64,000 nt of DNA. It comes from Algoriphagus terrigena DSM 22685 (GTDB lineage: Bacteria > Bacteroidota > Bacteroidia > Cytophagales > Cyclobacteriaceae). The position numbers and the translations under genes are program-made. The stretch covers positions 62,001 through 126,000 of the forward strand of contig NZ_AUBW01000016.1 in the NCBI RefSeq assembly GCF_000429445.1, written 5' to 3'. Positions 24,979 to 33,907 of this stretch are shown in pieces (position 1 is the stretch's first letter; every line of letters starts with the position of its first letter). The notes beneath the pieces were generated by a model. It made no database searches and was not told the origin of the DNA. It saw only the letters and a list, made by a program, of their open reading frames with translations.

Positions 24979-25670
24979 GCAAGGCCAAACTGTTAGTAGT
25001 AGAGGATGACCCAAATCTGGGCGATATCCTGAAGGAATACCTGGAAATGAAAGGCTACGAGCCGACCCTCTGCCGGGATGGGGAAGAGGGCTGGAACAAA
25101 TTCAAAAAGGACAAGTATGATCTCTGTCTGCTGGACATCATGATGCCCAAGAAAGACGGCTTCACCCTGGCCAAGGAAATCAAGAAAGTGCAGGAAGACT
25201 TGCCGGTTCTTTTTCTGACAGCAAAAAACCAAAAAGACGATATCATAGAAGGCCTCAAAATCGGGGCGGACGACTACCTCACCAAGCCTTTCAGCATGGA
25301 AGAATTGCTGTTGAGAATCACGGCAATCCTCCGTCGAACCCAAAAATCAACGGAGGTCAATGCGCTCAAAACCTACACCTTTGGAGATTTTGTGCTGCAC
25401 TACGACGAGCAGTTTATCCAGGGGCCGGAGGGAAAACACAAACTCACCTCCAAGGAAAACGAGCTGATCCGTCTGCTCGCCTCTGAGATCAACAAATTGG
25501 TCAACCGCAGTCATGCCCTGAAGCAGATCTGGGGGGACGACTCGTATTTTAACGCCCGAAGTATGGACGTGTACCTCAGCAAGATCCGAAAAATTCTCAA
25601 GGACGATCCGAAGGTTCAGATCATCACCGTGCACGGCGAAGGATTTAAGTTGATCGTGGGAGAAGGGTGA
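24975..25670 (+). CDS. RprY-like OmpR-family response regulator
   Basis: A 231-aa DNA-binding regulator. The receiver domain has LVVEDDPNLG, the phosphorylated Asp54 in LLDIMMPKKDG, FLTAKNQ and LTKPFS. The C-terminal winged helix (about 135-231) has FGDFVLHYDEQFIQGP, KLTSKENELIRLLA, the recognition helix NRSHALKQIWGDDSYFNARSMDVYLSKIRKIL, and the hairpin IITVHGEGFKL. Its ATG overlaps the kinase stop (ATGA), so the two are translationally coupled. It is followed by a terminator. Confidence 0.94.
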   Translation: MSKAKLLVVEDDPNLGDILKEYLEMKGYEPTLCRDGEEGWNKFKKDKYDLCLLDIMMPKKDGFTLAKEIKKVQEDLPVLFLTAKNQKDDIIEGLKIGADDYLTKPFSMEELLLRITAILRRTQKSTEVNALKTYTFGDFVLHYDEQFIQGPEGKHKLTSKENELIRLLASEINKLVNRSHALKQIWGDDSYFNARSMDVYLSKIRKILKDDPKVQIITVHGEGFKLIVGEG

Positions 25671-25709
25671 TTGAGTATCAAGTATCTAGACTTAAGTATC
25701 AAGATTTGG

Positions 25710-25743
25710 AAATCCCGTGGCGAAAATGCTGCGGGATTTTTTT
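25710..25743 (+). terminator. Terminator after the RprXY-like pair
   Basis: AAATCCCG (25710-25717) and CGGGATTT (25732-25739) form an 8-bp stem with a 14-nt loop, followed by T-rich sequence to 25743. Its last base touches the stop codon of the convergent epimerase gene. Confidence 0.82.
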
Positions 25744-26756
25744 CATCCTAGCAGCTCCGCCCCGATCCCGGGCCCGTCTGGGAATGTCACTTTTTCAGGA
25801 GTAATCCTCACGCCTCTTGCCGGGTCTTTGGCCAAGAGCATCGCACCGTCCATGTCCACATAGTCCAGCAGCGGAGCGATATGGGCGATGGCGGTAATTC
25901 CCACAGACGACTCCGTCATGCAGCCGACCATCGTTTTCATGCCCAAAGATTTGGCTTCGTGGATCATCCGGAGTCCAGGAGTGATTCCGCCAGCTTTGAC
26001 CAGCTTAACGTTGACCGCATGGAAAAGCCCGTGACATTTCTTCACGTCACTTTCTACGATACAGCTTTCGTCAGCCATTACCGGCAGCTTGGAATATTTG
26101 TACACTTCCTTCATGCCTTCCAGATCATCTTTGCCCAGCGGCTGCTCCATGAATTCCACTCCGAGTTTGGCGAGCTCCTCTGAATTGCGAATTGCCTGTT
26201 CCGCTGTCCAGGCGCAATTGGCGTCGATGCGAAAAATAGAATCAGTATGCTTGCGAAGCTCCCGGACGATTTCCAGATCATGTTCCGTTCCGAGTTTAAT
26301 CTTGTAGATCGGCCAATCCACTTCCTTCATCTTGGCGACCATCTTTTCCACGGTATCGATGCCGATGGTAAAATTGGTCAGCGGGATATTTTTGGGATCG
26401 AGCTGTAGGTATTCGTAGAGCTTTTTACCTTTTTTCTTTGTAAACCAATCCCATGCTGCCAAATCCAGCGCGCATTGTGCAAAGGGATTGTTTCTGAACA
26501 CGTCTCCACCCAACTCCCAAAGTTCTTCGGGCGTCTTCCAATTGCCAGTTTCAACCACAGAACGAAACTCCTCCAAACATGCCGTCATATTCTCAATGGT
26601 CATGCCGTAGAATGGATTCGTGGTAGACTCTCCCAAACCATATATGTCATCACCCTCCAGCTTGACGATCAGCGTGTCCTGGACGTCCCGGCTTTGGTGG
26701 GCGATGGTGAAGGTATGCTTGAGCGGAAGGTCGAAGACTTGGTAGCTTAATTGCAC
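25743..26756 (-). CDS. Dipeptide epimerase (enolase superfamily, L-Ala-D/L-Glu epimerase type)
   Basis: A 337-aa enzyme that interconverts stereoisomers of dipeptides, most often the L-Ala-Glu unit released from murein; cytoplasmic. The N-terminal capping domain starts QLSYQVFDLPLKHTFTIAH. Catalytic features are YKIKLG (the KxK motif with the base Lys), the metal ligands in RIDANCAW, FMEQPLG and MADESC, and the second Lys in VNVKLVKAGGI, then GCMTESSVG and DMDGAMLL at the end. I start at the GTG at 26756, because a -7 box lies at 26779-26786 and the ATG at 26789 would precede it. Murein recycling is the usual role of the family. Confidence 0.88.
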   Translation of the reverse strand: MQLSYQVFDLPLKHTFTIAHQSRDVQDTLIVKLEGDDIYGLGESTTNPFYGMTIENMTACLEEFRSVVETGNWKTPEELWELGGDVFRNNPFAQCALDLAAWDWFTKKKGKKLYEYLQLDPKNIPLTNFTIGIDTVEKMVAKMKEVDWPIYKIKLGTEHDLEIVRELRKHTDSIFRIDANCAWTAEQAIRNSEELAKLGVEFMEQPLGKDDLEGMKEVYKYSKLPVMADESCIVESDVKKCHGLFHAVNVKLVKAGGITPGLRMIHEAKSLGMKTMVGCMTESSVGITAIAHIAPLLDYVDMDGAMLLAKDPARGVRITPEKVTFPDGPGIGAELLG

Positions 26757-26778
26757 GGCACGATTTTTCAGGGAAAGG

Positions 26779-26786
26779 CAAAAATA
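26779..26786 (-). promoter_or_regulatory. -7 box (TATTTTTG) of the dipeptide epimerase gene
   Basis: A perfect TAnnTTTG on the minus strand, 22 bp before the GTG start at 26756. No clear -33 TTG. It argues against the in-frame ATG at 26789. Confidence 0.42.
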
Positions 26787-26844
26787 CACAGGATAATTTC
26801 TTTCGAATGCCTAGTTTTATCAGAATTGACCGAATCGACATCCC

Positions 26845-28326
26845 ATGAATTTGCCTTTCATCAACAGAGTTTTCGCCCAGATTTTCTTTCTCGTCCTGCT
26901 CACTGCCTGCCAGAGTTTGGCGCAGGCATCCTATTCCAAGATTCCGCTCGACAAACTTGAATCTGCTTTTGAACAGTACAAAGAACCTGCTATCACCCAT
27001 CGCCGGTTTAAACACGCGGATCTCCAGCCTTTGATTCAGAAGCATTCCGCTGCTTTTCGGGTAGAAAAACTCGGCGAGTCTGTCGATGGCAGAAGCGTGT
27101 CATCTATGGATTGGGGGAAAGGAAAAACCAAGGTGATGCTTTGGTCTCAGATGCATGGAAATGAAAGTACCGCCACGATGGCCTTGTTCGATTTGTTCAA
27201 TTTTCTGGAGGGAAAAGGAGACGGATTTGATGACTTGAGAACTCTGCTGCATACTCAGCTGAATCTGAAGTTTATCCCCATGATCAATCCCGACGGAGCC
27301 GAGGCTTTTAAGCGAAGAAACTCTCTGGACATCGACTTAAACAGGGACGCAATCGCGCAGATTTCACCCGAAGCCGTGATCTTGAAATCAGCCCGGGATT
27401 CATTCGAGCCGGATTTTGGATTCAATCTCCACGATCAGCAGATCTATTACAACGTGGTGAATACCCCGAAGCAGGCAACGATCTCAGTTTTGGCACCAGC
27501 CTATAATCTGGAGACTGAGATCAATGAAGTGCGTGGCAATGCGATGAAAACCATCGTCGGGATGAATGAAGTCCTGCAGCAATTGATTCCCGGCCAAGTT
27601 GGAAAATACGACGATGCGTTTGAGCCAAGAGCTTTTGGCGATAATATCCAAAAGTGGGGAACGAGCACGATCCTCATTGAATCCGGAGGATACGTGGGAG
27701 ACCCCGAAAAGCAGTTTATCAGAAAGCTGAACTTCCTGATCATCCTGAATGCGCTCCATCAGATCGCCACCAAAGGCTACGAACAATACACGACGGAGCA
27801 GTATTTCTCCATTCCTGACAACGGTTCCCAGCTCATGGATTTGATCATCAACGAGATGCAGGTGAAGGTGAAGGACAAACTTTATCCCATTGACATCGCC
27901 ATCCGCAGGAGAGAATCCGAGGCCAATGGCGCATACTATATGGCTGGATCTGTGGAAGATTTGGGAGATATGCAGGTGTTCTTTGCCTTTGAGACATTGG
28001 ATGCCACAGGCTTGGTGTACACGTCCGGCAAGGTCTATCCTACAGCGTTCGAAAGTGTGAAAGACATCTCTGAAGACAAAGCACTTGAACTGCTAAGACA
28101 GGGCTTTTTGGCCGTAAAAGTGAAAACCGGAGAAGCGCGACAACTTCACGAACTGCCGGTTTTGGTGCTGAAGACCACCGAAAAATTCTCCGGAGGATGG
28201 ATGACCGGTTCCTCTCCAAACTTCTTTCTGGCAAAAGACGGAAAGCTGAAATATGCCGTGGTTAACGGATACCTCATTGATCTGGAAAATCCTAAAAAAC
28301 AGGAGTTTAAGAATAGGATTCTGTAA
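26845..28326 (+). CDS. M14 family zinc carboxypeptidase, exported
   Basis: A 493-aa peptidase. The N-terminus has a signal with a Cys near its end (FFLVLLTAC, Cys22), so it may be a lipoprotein. The M14 zinc site is complete: H and E in QMHGNEST (HxxE), the substrate-binding NPDGAEAFKRRN with DLNRD, the third zinc ligand in FNLHDQQ, and the catalytic Glu in STILIESGGYVG. A C-terminal beta-rich domain (about 330-480) completes it. The neighbouring dipeptide epimerase, divergently transcribed, makes murein-peptide breakdown a plausible joint role, but this is inferred only from position. Confidence 0.9.
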   Translation: MNLPFINRVFAQIFFLVLLTACQSLAQASYSKIPLDKLESAFEQYKEPAITHRRFKHADLQPLIQKHSAAFRVEKLGESVDGRSVSSMDWGKGKTKVMLWSQMHGNESTATMALFDLFNFLEGKGDGFDDLRTLLHTQLNLKFIPMINPDGAEAFKRRNSLDIDLNRDAIAQISPEAVILKSARDSFEPDFGFNLHDQQIYYNVVNTPKQATISVLAPAYNLETEINEVRGNAMKTIVGMNEVLQQLIPGQVGKYDDAFEPRAFGDNIQKWGTSTILIESGGYVGDPEKQFIRKLNFLIILNALHQIATKGYEQYTTEQYFSIPDNGSQLMDLIINEMQVKVKDKLYPIDIAIRRRESEANGAYYMAGSVEDLGDMQVFFAFETLDATGLVYTSGKVYPTAFESVKDISEDKALELLRQGFLAVKVKTGEARQLHELPVLVLKTTEKFSGGWMTGSSPNFFLAKDGKLKYAVVNGYLIDLENPKKQEFKNRIL

Positions 28327-28350
28327 GTGTTAAATCTGCTAAAAACTTTG

Positions 28351-28377
28351 AAAACCTGTCTTTTGGGCGGGTTTTTT
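28351..28377 (+). terminator. Terminator after the M14 peptidase gene
   Basis: AAAACC (28351-28356) pairs with GGTTTT (28370-28375), extended inward by wobble pairs, with a T6 tail. It lies 24 bp past the stop codon. Confidence 0.65.
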
Positions 28378-28432
28378 GCATTTGGCTTCATAGGCAAAAT
28401 CAGGTAACTTCCACCGTACTCAATTTTTAACT

Positions 28433-29164
28433 ATGGCAAATAACATCTCTTCTATCGTTTTTGGAATTGCGATTGTCATCGCAGCTTTTGTCTTGGGCAA
28501 TGCCGTGATCAATCGCAACCGACCCCAAGGAACAGTGAATGTTACGGGATTGGGGGAAACTAATTTCACATCCGACTTGGTGGTTTGGGAAGGAAACTTT
28601 TCGAGAGAAAGCAGCGATCTGAAAGGAGCCTACGCAAGTCTGGAAAGCGATAAAACCGCGGTGATCAACTACCTGAAGTCCAAAGGAATTCCGCAGGATC
28701 AGCTAGTCTTCAACGCCGTCTCGACCAACCCAACCTATCAGCAAAACTATACTGCAAACGGCACTTATGCCGGGCAGACTTTTACCGGATATCAGCTGAG
28801 CCAGACGCTTGTCATCGAATCCACGGAGGTCGAGAAAGTGGAGAAGATCAGCCGCGAGATCACCGAGCTGCTCAATCAAGGGATCACGTTCTACTCTCAG
28901 CCTCCCCGCTACTACTACACGCAGCTGGAGTCTTTGAAACTGGAGATGATCGCCAAAGCGACAGAGGACGGCCGAATCCGTGCTGAGCGGATTGCCGAAA
29001 ATTCCAATTCAAGTCTTAGCGACTTGATCACCGCCAACATGGGAATCTTCCAGATTACGGGGCAAAACTCCGGGGAAGATTATTCTTGGGGAGGCACCTT
29101 CAATACCGCCGCCAAGAACAAAACTGCCTCTATTACGATGAAGCTGAGTTTTGGGGTGGAGTGA
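28433..29164 (+). CDS. SIMPL domain (DUF541) protein
   Basis: A 243-aa protein with an N-terminal membrane anchor or signal (about 6-25, IVFGIAIVIAAFVLGNAVI) and then the SIMPL fold: TVNVTGLGETNFTSDLVVWEGNFS, the YASLESDKTAVINYLKSKGIPQDQL helix, GYQLSQTLVIESTEVEKVEKISREITELLNQGI, and the late LEMIAKATEDGRIRAERIAENSNSSLSDLI. Family members are periplasmic or surface proteins of uncertain role, some linked to stress. It starts 107 bp after the M14 gene and is followed 14 bp later by rlmF, with which it is probably co-transcribed. Confidence 0.88.
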   Translation: MANNISSIVFGIAIVIAAFVLGNAVINRNRPQGTVNVTGLGETNFTSDLVVWEGNFSRESSDLKGAYASLESDKTAVINYLKSKGIPQDQLVFNAVSTNPTYQQNYTANGTYAGQTFTGYQLSQTLVIESTEVEKVEKISREITELLNQGITFYSQPPRYYYTQLESLKLEMIAKATEDGRIRAERIAENSNSSLSDLITANMGIFQITGQNSGEDYSWGGTFNTAAKNKTASITMKLSFGVE

Positions 29165-29178
29165 GTTAACTTTGATGG

Positions 29179-30132
29179 ATGAAAGGTAAGCAACTACCAC
29201 AAGGTCTCCATCCCCGCAACCTCCACCAAGGCAGGTATGATCTGGAGGCTCTTTCAGAGACTTCACCAGAACTTCGTCCTTTTGTCTTTCAGAATGAATT
29301 CCGAAATCTCAGCATCGACTTCTCCGATTCCAAGGCCGTCAAAGCGCTTAATCAGGCGCTGCTGAAGCATTTTTACCAGATCGAATTTTGGGACATTCCA
29401 GACGGATTCCTTTGTCCCCCGATACCCGGCCGGGCGGATTACATCCATTATCTGGCGGATTTGCTGGCGCACTCCAACTCCGGCAAGATCCCAGCCGACG
29501 ACAGAATCAACGTGTTGGACATCGGCACGGGAGCCAATCTGATCTATCCGATCCTGGGGAATTCAAGTTATCAATGGAGCTTTGTCGGTTCGGAACTGAA
29601 TCCGCAGGCTACCGTCGCTGCGCAAAATATCCTCGGGCAAAACCCTTCGCTACACAGCAAGATTGAGATAAGACCACAGACTAATTCTTCAAAAATCTTT
29701 GCCGGAATTATCCGGCCGGAAGATTTTTTTGACCTCACGCTATGCAATCCTCCTTTTCACGAGTCGGCTCAAGCGGCTCAAGCGGGAAGCCAAAGAAAGA
29801 TTAGAAATCTGACCGGGAAGACCGTCACCAAAGCGAAACTGAATTTTGGCGGTCAGGCAGCGGAACTCTGGACTGAAGGCGGAGAACTAGAATTCATCCA
29901 GAAGATGATCCTGGAAAGCACCAATTTCAAGAATCAGGTTTTTTGGTTTACGACCCTGATCTCGAAGTCCGAAAATCTCAAACCGATTGAATTCCTACTC
30001 AAAAGTGCCGGAGTAGCCGCTCGAAAAACTATCTCAATGGCACAGGGCAACAAGCAAAGCCGATTTGTGGCTTGGACTTTTCTCAATGAATCTCAGCAAC
30101 TGGCCTGGAAAAAATCTCGCTGGGATAAATAA
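29179..30132 (+). CDS. rlmF: 23S rRNA (adenine-1618-N6)-methyltransferase
   Basis: A 317-aa cytoplasmic SAM-dependent enzyme that makes m6A at 23S position 1618. The N-terminus (LHPRNLHQGRYDLEALSETSPELRPFV) is characteristic, the SAM loop is LDIGTGANLIYPILG, and the catalytic motif is CNPPFHES, the NPPF motif of N6-adenine methyltransferases. GGQAAELWTEGGELEF and the late WFTTLISKSENL are also family marks. It is 14 bp downstream of the SIMPL gene. The length fits RlmF. Confidence 0.94.
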   Translation: MKGKQLPQGLHPRNLHQGRYDLEALSETSPELRPFVFQNEFRNLSIDFSDSKAVKALNQALLKHFYQIEFWDIPDGFLCPPIPGRADYIHYLADLLAHSNSGKIPADDRINVLDIGTGANLIYPILGNSSYQWSFVGSELNPQATVAAQNILGQNPSLHSKIEIRPQTNSSKIFAGIIRPEDFFDLTLCNPPFHESAQAAQAGSQRKIRNLTGKTVTKAKLNFGGQAAELWTEGGELEFIQKMILESTNFKNQVFWFTTLISKSENLKPIEFLLKSAGVAARKTISMAQGNKQSRFVAWTFLNESQQLAWKKSRWDK

Positions 30133-30168
30133 AAACGCTCCACGGGTTTCAAATCCCTTGGAGCGTTT
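30133..30168. terminator. Bidirectional terminator between rlmF and the OsmC gene
   Basis: AAACGCTCCA (30133-30142) and TGGAGCGTTT (30159-30168) form a 10-bp stem; GGG/CCC pairs inside extend it. The T-run is best on the minus strand, so it mainly serves the OsmC gene. Confidence 0.8.
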
Positions 30169-30216
30169 CTTAAGCTTTGGTCGCGTGTCCTCACAGAACG
30201 TATAAGATCACTTAAA

Positions 30217-30630
30217 TCAAGCGTTCAGCGTGTATTCTGAGCTGATTTCCATCTTGAGAGCCTTGGAGATCGGGCAGTTTTCCTCCGCGTCCTTCACCAA
30301 TTCGGCAAACTTATCTTCGGCAATACCATCCACGGTTGCCTTTATTACCAAGTGGGATTTTTTCAAGGTTCCGTCCTCAAAGGTGATATTCGCAGTCACA
30401 TCCAGTTCCTTTGGTGGGAACTCGGCACCGGACAGGTTGAAGCTGAGTTTCATTGCGAAGCAGCCTGCGTGTGCTGCTGCGACCAATTCCTCGGGATTGG
30501 TGCCTACCCCGTCTTCAAATCGGGTCTTGAAAGAGTATTGAGTTTTGTCCAGGACTGTGCTGGCGGTAGTCAGGTGGCCTGAGCCCTCCTTGCCGCTTCC
30601 ATTCCATACGGCGGTTGCTTTTCTGATCAT
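30217..30630 (-). CDS. osmC: OsmC family peroxide-reducing protein
   Basis: A 137-aa cytoplasmic thiol peroxidase that reduces organic hydroperoxides. The two redox Cys are in the family positions, [11 protein letters not shown] (about 55-65) and [10 protein letters not shown] (about 118-127). [17 protein letters not shown] is the family signature. The length matches OsmC proteins. It lies immediately downstream of the polysaccharide gene unit in the same direction, but with a 74-bp gap and its own function, so it probably has its own promoter. Confidence 0.92.
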   Translation of the reverse strand: MIRKATAVWNGSGKEGSGHLTTASTVLDKTQYSFKTRFEDGVGTNPEELVAAAHAGCFAMKLSFNLSGAEFPPKELDVTANITFEDGTLKKSHLVIKATVDGIAEDKFAELVKDAEENCPISKALKMEISSEYTLNA

Positions 30631-30704
30631 AGTATTAAAGAGTTTAGAGGTTAAAAGATAGCAGTCAATTTCCTACCAAAATACAAATTCTGAAGAAAGT
30701 AATC

Positions 30705-31880
30705 TCAGGGAATCATTTTTTCCACCTTGTCTGCTTCCCCCGAGGGAACTTCCACTTTGAAGCCAGCCAAATCTTGGAAGACCTCAAGGTATTGTTCGGC
30801 GACATAATCCCAAGTGTATTTCTTTACTAACCCACTGCGTGCGATGGAACGGAAATAGTCCATCCTTTTCGGCGTGCTTTCTGCCGCCTCGGTGATATCT
30901 TTGATCGATTGGGCACTTCTCTGAAAGTACCATCCGTGCTTTCCGTTTTGCAGCATTTCTTGATTGAAAGGGGTATCCAAAGCCAATATCGCACAACCAT
31001 AACCGAGTGCCTTCAACATCGCTGGGTTAGTGCCTCCAAATTCGTGGCCATGGAAATAGGCGTAACAGTGCGTATACCACGCCGCCAACTCATTTCCGTC
31101 GGTGATATATCCCAGGAAAAGTAACCGATCATCGTCAATATTTTTCAGAAGCGTAGCGTAATCGTCCAAGTAAGGCACATCGCCTACGATGACTAACTTT
31201 CTCTTGGAGTCAGATTGGAGAAAGCCCTTGATAATAATATCTGCATTATTGTCTGGGATCAGCCTGCCTACAATCAAGAAATATTCCTGGGCGCTGATTC
31301 CCCATTTTTCCACGTATCCCGGATCCGCTTCTTCCACTGGGTTGGCACCATAGGCAATGACCTTGGAGCTGGCATTAAAGAGTTGCTTGTATACCCTTTC
31401 CATTTCCACCGAATCATTGATAATCTGGTCGTAGAATTTGGTAGCCATTCTGGATGCCCAGAAGAAATACTTCGATCCAAACCCCTTCCATTTGGGTCTG
31501 AGCCACTCTAACCCATCCACATTGATCGCGGTAGGTTTTCTGAAGATTTTTGAAATCAGGCCAAACGGGCCGTTTGCGCTGTTGACCACTAAAATCACAT
31601 CCACGTCCGAAAGACAGGCATGAATCATCGAAAAAAAGGTGTGCGAAAGCTGGGTAAGGCTTTTGGTCTCTATTGCCGGAGTGTAGATACACTCGATTCC
31701 GTTTACGTATCGAGGTCTTTGCGGAAAAAGCGCGCGGTGGTTGTAAACTCTCACATGCACACCCCGGTGAACCAGTCTTTCCCCCAGTTCCCTCACCATC
31801 GTATCGTATCCCCCATATACATACGGGTAGCCCTTTGCACCCATTATGGCTACTTTCAGCTTCTTCTTAGATTTTGCCAT
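30705..31880 (-). CDS. Glycosyltransferase with DUF1972 N-terminus (GT4-like)
   Basis: A 391-aa cytoplasmic sugar transferase of the rhamnosyltransferase-like type. The N-terminal half has the DUF1972 pattern, KVAIMGAKGYPYVYGGYDTMVRELGERL, with IECIYTPAIETKSLTQLSH. The C-terminal half holds the nucleotide-sugar lobe (YFLIVGRLIPDNNADIIIKGF, GYITDGNELAAWYTHCYAYFHGHEFGGTNPAMLKALGYG), with the usual late Glu replaced by a GGTNPAMLKAL turn. Its start overlaps the preceding gene by 14 bp; it is the last gene of the polysaccharide unit. Substrate unknown. Confidence 0.87.
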   Translation of the reverse strand: MAKSKKKLKVAIMGAKGYPYVYGGYDTMVRELGERLVHRGVHVRVYNHRALFPQRPRYVNGIECIYTPAIETKSLTQLSHTFFSMIHACLSDVDVILVVNSANGPFGLISKIFRKPTAINVDGLEWLRPKWKGFGSKYFFWASRMATKFYDQIINDSVEMERVYKQLFNASSKVIAYGANPVEEADPGYVEKWGISAQEYFLIVGRLIPDNNADIIIKGFLQSDSKRKLVIVGDVPYLDDYATLLKNIDDDRLLFLGYITDGNELAAWYTHCYAYFHGHEFGGTNPAMLKALGYGCAILALDTPFNQEMLQNGKHGWYFQRSAQSIKDITEAAESTPKRMDYFRSIARSGLVKKYTWDYVAEQYLEVFQDLAGFKVEVPSGEADKVEKMIP

Positions 31881-33015
31881 AAACGGATTTCATTTTGTCT
31901 TCGAAAGCTTCCAGGCTGTATTCCGCAAGCACTCTTTTTCTTCCAGCCTTTCCGAATTCCAAGCGCAATTCAGGGTTTATTATCAATTTCTCCAGCACTT
32001 CGGCCGCAAGTTCAACATTTCCAACGGGTATCAAAAATCCAGTTTCCCCGTCAATCACCATCTCGACAGAACCTCCGGAGTCTGTCGCCACTACTGGCAG
32101 GGCGGCGGCCATCGCCTCCAGCACCACCGTTGGGAAAGGATCTTGAAATATAGAGGGTAACACGAAGATATCCATCGCTTTCATCAGATCTGGGACGTCC
32201 GTCCGGTATCCCAAGTAGGAGACATGGTCTTCCAGATTTTTGTCTACTATCTTTTGTTTCAAGTCTTCCAGGATAGACTCATATCCCGAAAACGGATCCC
32301 CAACTAGAATAAAATGGACTTTTAATTTCTTTTGGATTATGCGTTCAGCGATTTCCAGGAAAAAAGCCTGTCCCTTATGTGGATTGACACGGCCAACCAT
32401 TCCCACGATTAACCGATCTTCAGGCAGGCCTACTTTTCTTTTTGCCTGTGGCAGCTCCAGCAGGAACTCATCGTATGGAATACCATTATGGACAACCTGA
32501 ATTTTTGATTTTTTTAACAGAGGCTGCCAATGATTAGACACGGCATGGGAAACGGCTATCGGGCGGGGCGTAGTACTGTCCATCAGGCTACAAATAAACT
32601 TCACCAGCGGCTTTGGCCCCCCAAAGATCTCATGGATATGCCATTGGTGGGGAATGTTTCGCTGCTTGGCCCAATAGGCACCGACTATGACCGCGAGGGT
32701 ATTGGAATATACCAGTTCAAAATCATACTTGGAATGCAGGTCATTCAAAAACCGATAAGCTTTTACATTCTTGCTCAGTCTATTGAGTAAGCCAGAAGGG
32801 TTGACATACTTTCGGCGAAGAATGCCGAGATTTTGGATGAAGACAGTAAAACCCTCCGCCTTCAAAATCTCCTCAAGAGGTCCGGGTCCGGTGAGTAACA
32901 CCACCACATTGATGCCTTCGCGCTGATACAGGCGGAGCACCTGTAGGATGATCTTACCGGTGCCATAGAGGTCGGAAGAGCTTTGGAGTAAAAGTACGTT
33001 GCGCTGTTTAGCCAT
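31867..33015 (-). CDS. Glycosyltransferase family 4 protein
   Basis: A 382-aa GT-B enzyme of the polysaccharide unit. N-terminal Rossmann lobe begins LLLQSSSDLYGTGKIILQVLRLYQREGINVVVLL; HIHEIFGGPKPLVKF follows. The donor lobe has VGMVGRVNPHKGQAFFLEIAERI, ADIFVLPS-like MDIFVLPSIFQDPFPTVVLEAMAAALPVVATDSGGSVEMV with the family Glu-x7-Glu type motif (DPFPTVVLEAMA). Its start overlaps the methyltransferase stop by 8 bp and its end overlaps the next gene by 14 bp, a tight translational chain. Confidence 0.93.
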   Translation of the reverse strand: MAKQRNVLLLQSSSDLYGTGKIILQVLRLYQREGINVVVLLTGPGPLEEILKAEGFTVFIQNLGILRRKYVNPSGLLNRLSKNVKAYRFLNDLHSKYDFELVYSNTLAVIVGAYWAKQRNIPHQWHIHEIFGGPKPLVKFICSLMDSTTPRPIAVSHAVSNHWQPLLKKSKIQVVHNGIPYDEFLLELPQAKRKVGLPEDRLIVGMVGRVNPHKGQAFFLEIAERIIQKKLKVHFILVGDPFSGYESILEDLKQKIVDKNLEDHVSYLGYRTDVPDLMKAMDIFVLPSIFQDPFPTVVLEAMAAALPVVATDSGGSVEMVIDGETGFLIPVGNVELAAEVLEKLIINPELRLEFGKAGRKRVLAEYSLEAFEDKMKSVYGKI

Positions 33016-33907
33016 TTTTCTTTAGATACACACCAAATACCCCAGATTTATCAAATACGGTAGAGACTAGCTCAATGGTTGAGGCAAACGGCAAAACAAT
33101 TCCTATCAAAAATAAAAGCTTCGGAGATTTTCTCTGCTTCAATTGTAGGATTAGGTTCTTCTTATACCCAAATGTGAACAGCAAGGCCTGTACCATTCCC
33201 AAAATCCCCAAATGAACGGACAGCCCTCGCGAAGCGACTTCCCTGTATCCTATCTTGGAAAACTCTTTCTCCAAGCCCGACTTTGTCCAGTGAGTCAGAT
33301 GCTTGGGAATATCCCAATGCATCCATTTCTTACCTGCAATAATGGCTTGCCAGGAGTTCGCCCGAGGCACTTCAATGTAAACCAGTCCGCCGGGTGCCAG
33401 ATTTTTATCCAACAGTTCGGAGACCAATGTCAAGGGTTCCGGCAGATGCTCCAATACATGGTTGAGCGTGATCAAGTCAAAGCTTCCATCTCCGATCTTG
33501 CCTCCGGCGTAGAACTCCTGCCGAACATCCACCTGATAATTTTTCCTTGCGAAGTCAGCTCTTTCAGCGGCAGTTTCGATCCCCACGCCCTGCCAGCCAG
33601 CATCCTTTGCGACGGCAAGAAATTGCCCTTTTCCAGACCCAAAGTCCAGTAGAGATTTGGTCTTGGGATGGATTTTTCGCGCTTTGGCTAGTACCTTCTT
33701 CGCTTCTGAAAAAATGATCCGCTCAAAGACCGATTTCCTGTTGTCCACCACCGCGTAGACTTCGTCGGCATACAATGCCTCTGTATTGACCTCCTCAGGG
33801 AGGTAAGTCCAGCGGAGTCCGCACGAAGCACACACGTGAATCGAGTATGATTCCGGTGGGTTTAAAGGATCGGTGCTACAAACTGGACAGGTAATTTGCC
33901 TCATCAA
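33008..33907 (-). CDS. SAM-dependent methyltransferase with N-terminal zinc ribbon
   Basis: A 299-aa protein that probably methylates a sugar or a lipid-linked glycan intermediate. A zinc ribbon at the N-terminus (CPVC at 7-10 and CASC at 26-29) precedes the Rossmann domain with the SAM loop LLDFGSGKGQFLAVAKDAGWQGVGIE, then FDLITLNHVLEHLPEPLTLVSELLDKNLAPGGLVYIEVPRANS, a class I layout with the C-terminal extension and two hydrophobic stretches (about 220-240 and 260-285) that may sit at the membrane. It overlaps the genes on both sides by 4 and 8 bp. Closely resembles the ancestor of the broken gene at 35164-35774. Confidence 0.88.
   Translation of the reverse strand: MMRQITCPVCSTDPLNPPESYSIHVCASCGLRWTYLPEEVNTEALYADEVYAVVDNRKSVFERIIFSEAKKVLAKARKIHPKTKSLLDFGSGKGQFLAVAKDAGWQGVGIETAAERADFARKNYQVDVRQEFYAGGKIGDGSFDLITLNHVLEHLPEPLTLVSELLDKNLAPGGLVYIEVPRANSWQAIIAGKKWMHWDIPKHLTHWTKSGLEKEFSKIGYREVASRGLSVHLGILGMVQALLFTFGYKKNLILQLKQRKSPKLLFLIGIVLPFASTIELVSTVFDKSGVFGVYLKKNG

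Noticed and set aside
25671..25705. Short AGTATCAAG-type direct repeats after the response-regulator gene
   Set aside because: Only 8-9 bases long, AT-rich and next to a terminator; no structure or function supported.
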